From Turnera subulata (Eukaryota > Streptophyta > Magnoliopsida > Malpighiales > Passifloraceae), in assembly GCA_028386065.3 (NCBI GenBank), contig JAKUCV010000197.1:136004-200003 (forward strand): a stretch of 64,000 bases of DNA, given 5' to 3'. Position 1 is the stretch's first letter. Each line of letters opens with the position of its first letter. The translations under genes were made by a program, and so were the position numbers. Below the pieces are notes generated by a model that ran no database searches, was not told where the DNA came from, and saw only the letters and a program-made list of their open reading frames with translations. This document shows positions 55,362 through 64,000 of the stretch, piece by piece.

Positions 55362-57744
55362 ATGGATCATGATCGGGATTCCAAACCTACAGTACCCCAA
55401 CAATCCCTTCAGGTTGTAGCATCTGAAGAGGGCAATGGGAGTGTTTTAAGTTCATCCAAGAAATGGTGTGACAAAGCAGTAGTTACAGAGCTAAGGAAGC
55501 AATTGAAGCTGGCAGGGCCTCTGGTTTTTACTGGTTTATTACAATTTAGTATGCAAATGATATCAGTCATATCTGTTGGCCATCTAGGACAAGTCCCTCT
55601 AGCAAGTGCTTCTTTGGCTACATCATTTGCTGGTTCTACTGGTTTTAGTCTCATGGTAATGTCTCTTCTCATGTTTTTGTTTTTTTTTTCATATAAAACT
55701 GATATATTAGTTGGTTTTTCAAGAAGCATCACTGGCTATGTGCATATGTTATTTTGAGTAGGTGGGAATGGGAGGGGCATTGGAAACATTCTGTGGACAA
55801 GCCTATGGAGCAGAACTGTATCATATGCTTGGGGTATACACGCAAAGAGCAATGATTCTTTTTACTCTAATGAGTGTTCCTGTATCAATTCTTTGGGCCT
55901 TCACTGGGAAGATTTTGGCTATCTTGAAGCAAGACTCTCAAATTTCGGCTGGAGCAGGGTTATATGCTAGGTGGATGATTCCAAGCATTTTCCCATTTGC
56001 CCTTCTTCAGTGCCAAGTTCGATTTCTACAAGCTCAAAAGAACACAATTCCTTTGGTGATAAGTAGTGGCGTCACGACTTTGTTTCATGCCCTTGGGTGT
56101 TGGATTCTGATCTTCAAACTTGGATTTGGCAATAAAGGTGCTCCCATCTCTATTGGAATCTCTTTCTGGTGTAATGTCATCATCCTGGCCCTGTACATCA
56201 AGTTCTCTCCTACTTGTCAAAGGACTTGGAAAAATTTCTCCAAGGAGAGCCTACAAAATCTCTATGCTTTTATGAAATTGGGTGCACCTTCGGCACTTAT
56301 GGTATGGTGAGTTTGCTAATTATGCCTGACAAAACTAATCCATTGACTCTTCTCCTATCCAACTATACATTATTCCTAACTAATTTAGTTTGATTATGTG
56401 CATAACTTTCATTGTCTGTTGTAACATTCACCAGCCTGGAATTCTGGTCATATCAGTTGTTAGTCTTCATGTCGGCCTTTCTTCCAAATCCGAAATTAGA
56501 AACATCAATGATGGCTATCAGGTTTGTGTTTTCCGCCCGTCTTCATCACCCCAAGCAAAGACATACAACCTTACATATTCAAGAGTTTTATGAATCTGAT
56601 AAATTTAATGTAAAACATAGATCTTTACCTTTGATTACTACTAACTTCAGTAGTTAACTTTTTTACAGTCTTAACACAGGTGCAGTGGTCTTCAGAATCC
56701 CCCTTGGTTTGGGAAATGCGGTTAGGCAAGTGCACTTGCACAGATACATAACAAGAACATGCTTCCTTCTTTTGACAAGTACTGACTTCTGTAGTTATAT
56801 ATTAATTGCAGCACAAGAGTTTCAAATGAATTAGGCTCAGGCAAACCAATTGCTGCTTGTCTTGCAATGCGGGTTATGTTATTCGTGGCAGTTGCAGAGG
56901 GTCTACTAGCAAGCATAATTGCAGTTGCAATGGGGTTATTTGTACACTAATGACAAAGAATTGGTGAAATATCTGGCATCAATAATGCCTATACTTGCCT
57001 TGTCTAACTTCATGGATAGCATACAAGCCGTGCTCTCAGGTTTCAGCTTCTGTTAGAACTAATGAAAAGGAAAAAAAAATAAAATTGTGATGACTAATAA
57101 AACCAAGCTACTTGTAAATACTGAACTTAGAGTTCTTGTCAACCAGCAAATTAGGCTTATGGCTTAGTTTGTGAAGGACCCTGACAAAGAAAACAGAGCC
57201 ACTCCCTTTGCAGAAGATTGCTTTTTCTTTGGAATTAATTCATACATAATCCTGCTTCTCTTATCCTGTTAAGTGATTGTTTTCAGCTTTGATCACAATA
57301 TAGGTTGTGCTAGAGGGTGTGGCAGGCAGAAGATTGCTGCATACATATCTCTAGGTGCTTATTACTTTGTTGGCCTCCCTACTGCTATGATCCTCACTTT
57401 TGTCCTACACATTGGTGGAAAGGTAATGGAATTTCACCCATCATGATTAAGTAGGCACACATTAGTTATGATTTCTTAATTTGACCCTCCAAAATTGCAG
57501 GGACTTTGGATAGGAATCATAGGTGGCTGTGCTGTACAAACCTTTTTGTTGTTATTCATTACCCTACGCACAAACTGGGAGCTAGAAGTAATTCAGATTT
57601 TTTCCTTTTTTTTTTCTTCTTAATTATCTCGTAGACTGCTATAATATTTCTTTTCCTTTTTATCTACTTGCACCATTCAATTTCCATTCCCAGGCAAGAA
57701 AGGCAAGGGAGAGGGTGGGTGGTGGTTCTTCCATTCCCTCTTAA
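55362..57744 (+). pseudogene. MATE efflux transporter (DTX type), truncated by indels and a stop in exon 5
   Basis: The eight-exon structure is as in its relatives: 55362-55655, 55762-56306, 56435-56521, 56669-56725, 56813-57039, 57304-57422, 57501-57587 and 57694-57744. Exons 1-4 are open (MDHDRDSKPTVPQQSLQVVASE, LAGPLVFTGLLQFSMQMISVISVGHLGQ, GALETFCGQAYGAELYHMLGV). Exon 5 is 227 bp instead of 239. A 1-bp deletion after CGGGTTATGT shifts the frame and gives TAG at 56907-56909; an 11-bp deletion near 56930 would restore it, but only after the stop. The readable product is about 359 residues, lacking roughly the last three to four helices. Exons 6-8 remain open. Intron 4 begins with GC (AG|GCAAGT). 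It is probably a pseudogene, although an assembly error at the 1-bp site would change this. Confidence 0.85.
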
Positions 57745-59084
57745 AGAGCTTAAGGCTGCTGCTACTCTATAAACTCTGGTGACCGAGTTATCATAGGTGG
57801 GTTTGGTTGGATGTAACGGGATGCTAGTAGAATTGAATCAATATTATAAATGAGACTTATTTATAGCATTGATTCTATTCTATTACAAATGAGACCAAAC
57901 TATGTATATGTTCTCGAAATAAACATTGTTTTGTGCAGTGAGAAAGTTAAGAGCCACCAGAGTAGAATGGTTGAGTTCTGATATGAGAAAAATTGTCCAT
58001 TGTCTATTCTTGTATATATTCCAACAATAAAATGAAGGTGATGGCATAGTTATATCCTATAATCCATTCTCCTACGGATTAATTGCATTTTTAGCGTTTG
58101 AACTTTTGGTCAAACGGATTTAACCACCTGAACTTTTTTTTTTTTAAGATTTAACCCCCCGTCCATCTATAATTCCATGATAAAGTAATTTTTTCAAAAT
58201 TTTAGTAAGGACATATTTTCCCTCTATATTTTCTTTCCACTAGGACTCTTTTGAATAGAGAAGAAGGTAGTATAGTAGATAGAGTCCTAAAGCTATAAAA
58301 AAAGAATTTTGAAAGTTCTCGTTGAACCTTCCACTCGCATGGCAATTAAAAAGGAAAACATATCACCAACAAATCTAATTTTATTAACAATTAAAAACAA
58401 AATAAACAACACAAAAATTATTAGCATGTAGAATGATGTATCAAGATGAACACATCTGATTACACCACATGCTTACATCAATGACTTTATTTAATTTAAT
58501 TTAATTTTTTTAAAAAAATTTATCTATGTTTCATGCATTGACATTACTAGATGGAGGGGGGGTTAAATACTGGATGGAAGAGTTAAATCTTACAAAAATA
58601 AAATTCGAGGTACCTTTATCCGGAATTTTTTAGTTCAAGAGGTTAAATCTTACAAAAACAAATAAAGTTTGAAGTGCCTAATTACCTTTACCTCAATTTT
58701 CTAAATTCAACTTGTTAAATTCCTTTGACCAAAAGTTAACGGGGTTAAAAAATAATTAACAAGAGTTTCCTACCTTTTTGTAGGGGTCTGGTCCAAACAG
58801 AGATGGGATCTGCATGTGTTTCGTGACTATTTTAAAATAGTATTGCAACTCGGTCTCGGTCATGATGAAGAAACAGACAGGGAGTCGATAAAAAAGAAAT
58901 CATAAGAAAATCTTCTTGATATACGTTCTTAAAATCAACCGAATCCATATTTTAATTCCTCAGACAAAAAGGGGTACGGAGTAAATTAAATCCGGTAGTC
59001 AACGGCGTTTATTTATTGGAAGTTGGCAAGTCTTCCTAATTTCCTAGGGAACTTCACCGACTTCATAAATATTTATGGGGCTAT
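57745..59084. other. Spacer with a foldback element
   Basis: The MATE 3' flank is followed by a foldback repeat (58090-58745) and AT-rich spacer. No gene. Confidence 0.5.
58090..58745. mobile_element. Foldback/MITE-like inverted repeat
   Basis: Left-arm sequence (AACTTTTGGTCAAACGG, then AGATTTAACCCCCCGTCCATCT at 58147-58168) recurs in inverted orientation on the right (AGATGGAGGGGGGGTTAAAT at 58551, then ACCAAAAGTTAACGGGGTT near 58730). Extra copies of the TTAAATCTTACAAAAA phrase lie between. No ORF; no clear target duplication found. Confidence 0.6.
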
Positions 59085-59450
59085 GCACTCAAGCACATGC
59101 TTTATATAGGTATGCACAATATGGCCGCCATCTCCTAATAATATTATATGCGTATATGGGCTTTATCATAATAAAAAGGCAAGTGGGTAATAATAAACTC
59201 TCATATTGAAATAATAACTAGAAAAATATAATTAACAAAATTGTGGGAAATAGACAAATTCTCTCCATGAAAGAAGAACCTGATCACATCGATCTTGCTT
59301 CTTCGCTGCTACCTAAGCGACATAAGTAGTAAGGATTGCTTGCACGTAGGGGGCAAGTAGAAGTTGCTCTTTTTTTTTTTTTTTATTAATGAAGTTGTAT
59401 TTATATGGGCATTGCTATGCTACCTTGGGAAGATTCCTGGGTAACATTAT
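59085..59450. repeat. Duplicated spacer blocks, left of the sulfotransferase
   Basis: Block 1 (59085-59380: GCACATGCTTTAT, TATGCGTATATGG, TTGCTTCTTCGC, ATTGCTTGCACGTAGGG) matches 62627-62960. Block 2 (59405-59450: GGCATTGCTATGCTA, CTTGGGAAGATTCCTGGGTA) matches 62540-62585. The order is 1-2 here and 2-1 on the right. Confidence 0.8.
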
Positions 59451-61064
59451 GAAACTGACTAATTCAAAATCTGATATTATGTATATCGGGGATGGCCCTT
59501 CCAGTATTACAAATTCTATGCAGATCGAAGGAATGAATTGAATGCCGGCCACGGGCTATCAACTATCCTAGTTTGGTTTTAATTTATTTTTCAGGCTGTT
59601 GTCAAAAACATATTTTTCAGGCTGTTGTCAAAGATTCAACTATAATCTTTTTCCTCCACTCAGTTGAGAAAAATTTATGTCGCCCATTTCTTTTTGGCCT
59701 TCCTCTATAATTTCTTGTTTCCAGGATCAAACCAGTAAAGCTTAAAGTTTGTTTCATTAGCTAAAAAGAAGCAGCGAACACGTTTCTCTCCTTCCTTGTT
59801 TTCTATAGGAGAAACCAAGAACGTTTTTTCATTTGCTGGCTTTTGTCTCAAAACTCTAAAGCATGCATGGCTTGTTCTTATTTGTGTTTACACACTTAAT
59901 TAATTAACATATATAATATAATTGCTTTAATTAGCATGATTTTTTAAAATTGCTTTTCCAGGAAGCTCCTCTTCGATTTTGTCATTCCTTAGTTTATTTT
60001 TATTGGAGATACAAAGAAAGTGGTTAAATTCACATCGAGCATGAGTATCCTAACTAGAAGGTCATTCCTTATGCTTTTACCCAACTTCAATTTAAGCTTT
60101 TTTTGGACGCTGTACTACTAGGAAAGAAAGACACACTTCCGTGTTCAAATTTTGGTTAGTTTGGTCCCTTGATGATATGTAACAACAAAATGGATATTGA
60201 CTTGTTAAATTAAAGGTGAATGATTGGGGTGCTCACATATGCATAACCCCACTTATTGCATCCTAATTGCGTTACATGGCAATGATTTTTTACATTTTAA
60301 AGCATTGTAAAATATCTATGTTTTTTCATATTTTTATTTTTATTTGGTTCTTAATCTTTTTTAAAATTACATATAATTTATTCTATTATCATCAAATTAT
60401 ACTGTTTTATCTTTATCTAATCTAATTATAGTTATTTTAGGTTTGGTTATTATAGGGGAAAAAAAATCAGCAGTAAGGTATAGAAAATAGGATGCTTGGC
60501 ATTAACTCTCAATTCGGCTATGAGATTTGGCAGCAATTTAATAACTTATAACTTACACCCTCATCTTTCCTTCCACATTTCCATCTGTTGATAGATATAA
60601 CTAGGAATTATTAGCTCATCTAGCTGATTGTGGACTGAAAAAAGTTCAACCTAACAATTTGAGAAACAATTATATACTTCAAGGAGACACTACTATTTCT
60701 TCATTTTTTTTTCTATAGACCGAGTCACTTTTGCCATCTATTGAAACACAAAACACACAAGTGAAAAGAAGAATGAATGTCTAGATGTAATATATGAGTA
60801 TATGACAAACATAAAAGGAAGGGAGAAAAAAAAAAAAAAAGGTGGGAAAGGCTTTGTGAATGCAGGCTCGATTTAGTTGCATGGGAGTGAATTGACTAGA
60901 GAGTGTAATTTTCTAGACATGACGGAGAGAATTACATACACACAAAAAAGTAAGTACAGCACACACTTTATAATTCCAAATGAAAAGAACAAAAATAAAA
61001 AGCAAAGTCGGGTATCATGATCAAATAAGGAAAGAGCAAAAGAGGTAGCTGTGGCAATTCTTAA
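59451..61064. other. Spacer downstream of the sulfotransferase
   Basis: AT-rich spacer with poly-A and poly-T runs (for example 60828-60840). I see no gene or transposon end. Confidence 0.45.
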
Positions 61065-62024
61065 TTAGGGTCCAAGTTTGAACACTATGCCAGAACCAGC
61101 TAACTTTTGTTCCATGATATTGGTTAAGCGTTCCACCATTTCTGGAGTAAGAAGATTGATCCAGTCCCCTACTTCGCCTCTTCTGAATAAGGTCTTATTC
61201 TCAAAGTCTAGTATAGAGTTACCAGTCTTGTTGTGCTCCATATCCTTCAACATGTTGAAGCTGCATAGCTTAGATATTTCTTCTATGACTCCATCTCTTT
61301 CTTCCTCCAAAGAGAAAGGACAGCCCAGAAATTCAGCTAATCTTTTCAGGTGTGTACCGGTGGTGTCTTCCTTCAGGTCCTCGTACGTAAGAAACAAGAC
61401 CTTGTACGGTCTTTCCAAGCTCTGCTTCCAGTATCCCAACACATGGTCAAAAAAGGGTCCACATCCTGCAATACCTTGACAAAAATCATCAAAACACTCC
61501 TCCAGAGGGAGTGTCTCGCCTACACCTTTATTTATGAAATGCCAGAGGGAGACAAAGGCATCTAATGGGTTTCTGCAGATATAAACAACACGGCATGTGG
61601 AGTTCTGGATGGACTCTGGCAATAATGAATATGCCATGTGGGTTCCAAATATCCTAGGGGATGGGAGTGCAGAGAGGTCAGGAACTGGCTTGTTTAAGTA
61701 GAGTTCAAACTCGAGAAAAGGTACAAGGTGGTGAGGGTTGAAGGAGAGCAAGGGACTCTGAGAGGAGGGATATTGTGCACGAGTTAAAATGGCAAATGAC
61801 AATGCCTTCAACCAAGTAGTACCTGATTTAGGAAAGGTAGCAATGATTGTGTCTGTGTTTTGTGCTTCAAAGTGTTTTTGACAAGAGACCATGCTTTGAG
61901 TTACTTGTGGGCGGTACCAAAAGCCTTTGTAGTTGTACATGTAAGTGAATCCCCATGCCCATACCTTGGGAAGGGATGATAGTAGCTCATCCTCTTCATC
62001 GTTTTTCTGATGAATCTCTTCCAT
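61065..62024 (-). CDS. Cytosolic sulfotransferase (SOT), intronless
   Basis: It transfers sulfate from PAPS to hydroxyl groups of small molecules such as flavonols, brassinosteroids, hydroxyjasmonates or glucosinolate precursors; the substrate cannot be read from sequence. A single 319-residue ORF fits soluble plant SOTs of 310-350 residues, which are commonly intronless. The PAPS 5'-phosphosulfate loop is TFPKSGTTW (residues 63-71). The catalytic His is in GTHMAYSLLP (His129). The 3'-phosphate site is YICRNPLDAFVSLWHF (149-163, with Arg151 and Ser159). The C-terminal PAPS-binding segment is RRGEVGDWINLLTPEM (281-296), where the usual GDWKN is GDWIN. The LPK.WAWG N-terminal motif is like flavonol-type SOTs. 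There is no signal peptide or membrane segment. It stands alone between duplicated spacer blocks, and I see no damage. Confidence 0.93.
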   Translation of the reverse strand: MEEIHQKNDEEDELLSSLPKVWAWGFTYMYNYKGFWYRPQVTQSMVSCQKHFEAQNTDTIIATFPKSGTTWLKALSFAILTRAQYPSSQSPLLSFNPHHLVPFLEFELYLNKPVPDLSALPSPRIFGTHMAYSLLPESIQNSTCRVVYICRNPLDAFVSLWHFINKGVGETLPLEECFDDFCQGIAGCGPFFDHVLGYWKQSLERPYKVLFLTYEDLKEDTTGTHLKRLAEFLGCPFSLEEERDGVIEEISKLCSFNMLKDMEHNKTGNSILDFENKTLFRRGEVGDWINLLTPEMVERLTNIMEQKLAGSGIVFKLGP

Positions 62025-62539
62025 GTGATGTGTGTCTGTGTCGAAACTAGGGAGATCGTGCTTGTGATTTATAGAAACTCAAATCTTTGTTTCAGTTCTT
62101 GAAAGAAACAAAAAAAGGAAACACTTGATGCTGTATTTCTTTACTGAACTTACAACAATAATAGTGGAGCTCGTTCTAGTCATGGCTGTGTGAGAACATT
62201 ATGTTGTACCTTTAATATATGCAATTTGAGTAATATAGAAATTTTCCATATAATATATCAAGAAAGTCAACTAGCTAGTTGTGAAGTTATTAAAAAATAA
62301 AACTTAAAAGAGGGTAATCCAAACCTCTGAGTGTTATATAATTTATTTTATTCTGTATTTTATGATGAGATGAGCTAATTCTTTCGATAATGGAGCAAGA
62401 TCCTTTCGACCGATAATGATGGGTGGGTAACTAAGCCATTGCCTCCCATGTGGCGTAGAAGCCGCGTGTTCTATAATTTTATCAACAATCTCACCATTTG
62501 CTTGTGGTGGCCGCAGAAGGTCGCGACCAATTAAGACTT
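62025..62539 (-). promoter_or_regulatory. Upstream region of the sulfotransferase
   Basis: This is the likely 5' leader and promoter of the minus-strand SOT. AT-rich; no specific element can be assigned with confidence. Confidence 0.35.
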
Positions 62540-62960
62540 GGGCATTGCTATGCTAGCTTGGGAAGATTCCTGGGTAACATTTGGATAAATATATATAGCG
62601 TATATGGGCTAGCGTACATAACATTTGCACATGCTTTATAGGTATGGACAATATGCCCGCCATCTCTTAATAATAGTATATGCGTATATGGCTTTTATGA
62701 TAATAAGAAAAAGGCATATTATTGAAACTAGTTTGGTTGTACTTTTTGAATGCTGCTCAAAAGACAAGTAGGTAATAATAAACTCTCGTATTGAAATATT
62801 AACTAAGAAAAATATAATTAACAAAATTATGGGAATCGACAATCCTGATCACATGGATCTTGCTTCTTCGCAGCTACCTAAGCGACAAGGAACATAAGTA
62901 GTAAGGATTGCTTGCACGTAGGGCTACCCCCTCCGCAAGTTGCTTTTTTTTTTTTTTAAT
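62540..62960. repeat. Duplicated spacer blocks, right of the sulfotransferase
   Basis: These are the partner copies of 59085-59450, in the order block 2 (62540-62585) then block 1 (62627-62960). Block 1 here has a 50-bp insertion near 62705 compared with the left copy. Confidence 0.8.
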
Positions 62961-63059
62961 TAATGGCGTTGTGTGTATATGCGTTAACAGAATCCTATGC
63001 ATTTGGCAACTGTCAGGCACAGGCTAGCTTTTGATTATATTTTATGAATTCATATAAGT

Positions 63060-63330
63060 ACAAGTGGTACCCAATTTTCTTACGTTGGGTCAATCATGTA
63101 CCTACAACTTTTCTTGAGCCATTTATGTACCTAGAGTTTTCGCGGACAGGTCAGTCATGGATCTCGGGCGGGGCATGTGCTGACGTGGATGCTGCACCAA
63201 AATTGGGTTGTTGCCCGTTACTCAAAACGACGACGTATCACCCCAATACGACGTCGTTTTATCGTCCACATGGCAAGGGTAGGTCCAAACCCATTGTCCC
63301 AAACTTCCCACCCGATTGAAGAGGTTCAAC
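63060..63330. repeat. Dispersed intergenic repeat with ACGACGTCGTTTT palindrome, copy 2
   Basis: Phrases such as GGTCAATCATGTACCT, GGTCAGTCATGGATCTCGG and TGCTGACGTGGATG are followed by AAAACGACGACGTATC and TACGACGTCGTTTTAT (63247-63262). It is the diverged partner of 35800-36130 in the same orientation. Confidence 0.55.
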
Positions 63331-64000
63331 CAAATAATTAAGCCAAAACATTCCTTGATATTTTCTAATTAAAAAATCATTTTGAATACTTTTTCATCTT
63401 TTTAATTTTTTAAAATCAAAGTGTTAATTTCAAAAAAAAACGATCGCACAATAACTTAACTCCTCATCCTTTTTTATAACCTTTCTTGTTATTTTATTTT
63501 TTGTTATTTTATTTCTAAAAAAGTGGAAAAAATCTTTTTAATCGAAGAAAAATTTATCGATGACCTACTAATAATGGCATAAAAATCTATTTATTCTTTT
63601 TATTTTCTGGAAAAAAAGAAGAAAATGCCTTACTGCATAAAAAAAAGAAATTGGGACGTCACCGCCGCCGGCCATTAGACGCCACCTCTACTGCAACTCT
63701 AATTTTTTTTTTCTTCCAATCCCTTATCAAATCATCATAATCCTAAGGGTAATGATAAACCAATCTCAATCCACAATTCTTATCTCTTCGGGTCCCTTTC
63801 AAACCTCCATCAGTTCCTCTTAAATCAACCGTCCAAATCCTAAAAAATTTATTCCTTCATCACCATTCCAGAGAATCGCGGAGCTGGGGCTTCTTCCCCA
63901 ACATCCACAAAACAGCAACCCCAACACATATTTAATAAAAATCGATAATGGACAATTGGTTAAATTTCTTTTTATCGATAACATCCAAACACAAATTTGG
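63331..64000. other. AT-rich end of window
   Basis: No gene is seen. A GCCGCCGGCC-type GC patch near 63660 and pyrimidine-rich stretches could belong to the promoter of a gene beyond the window. Confidence 0.35.

Noticed and set aside
63044..63319. 91-codon plus-strand frame
   Set aside because: It lies inside a dispersed repeat whose other copy (35800-36130) does not preserve the frame.
1..64000. tRNA, rRNA, microRNA or snoRNA genes
   Set aside because: I looked for tRNA A/B boxes, rRNA cores and long precursor hairpins and found none I could support by eye.

Overview
The window is nuclear DNA from a flowering plant, most likely a eudicot. The evidence is spliced genes with GT-AG introns in AT-rich introns and spacers, recognisable plant families (MAK16, a plant intracellular Ras-group LRR protein, DTX-type MATE transporters, a cytosolic sulfotransferase), and a heavy load of plant LINEs, LTR elements and small DNA transposons. 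I cannot name the species.

Layout. 1-5407: a non-autonomous LTR retrotransposon (element A) whose sense strand is the minus strand; its left end lies outside the window. Its internal region has no gag-pol and instead holds two small genes on the opposite (plus) strand, each with its own TATA box. 6310-9111: MAK16, ribosome biogenesis, nine exons. 10488-12268: a PIRL gene, three exons. 13927-22568: a solo LTR of the same family (element C) with a second antisense-gene element (element B, 16011-21916) nested inside it. Both insertions carry clean 5-bp target duplications, and B holds an assembly gap at one N. 25597-57744: a MATE cluster made of two intact eight-exon genes (25.6 and 52.0 kb), two broken ones (29.1-32.0 kb minus strand, hit by a TRIM; 55.4-57.7 kb with a nonsense break), and exon-sized debris. 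The cluster is split by two degenerate LINEs (36.2-42.6 and 43.4-47.9 kb). 61065-62024: an intronless sulfotransferase on the minus strand, flanked by duplicated spacer blocks. The remainder is AT-rich spacer.

Working together. MAK16 and PIRL are ordinary housekeeping or signalling genes. The MATE array is a lineage-specific birth-and-death cluster: tandem and inverted copies, segmental duplication of 5' and 3' flanks, and decay by TRIM insertion, small indels and internal deletion. MATE antiporters and sulfotransferases both act in detoxification or specialised metabolism, but nothing in the sequence ties the two loci together.

The most unusual system is the LTR family. Its cargo is antisense to the element. 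Gene 2 fuses an unknown N-terminal region to the first part of a LINE-type endonuclease, and two copies stay colinear over 203 codons. The LTRs carry an array of short dyads of the form GGGAT-NNAC-ATCCC in which both arms change together between copies.
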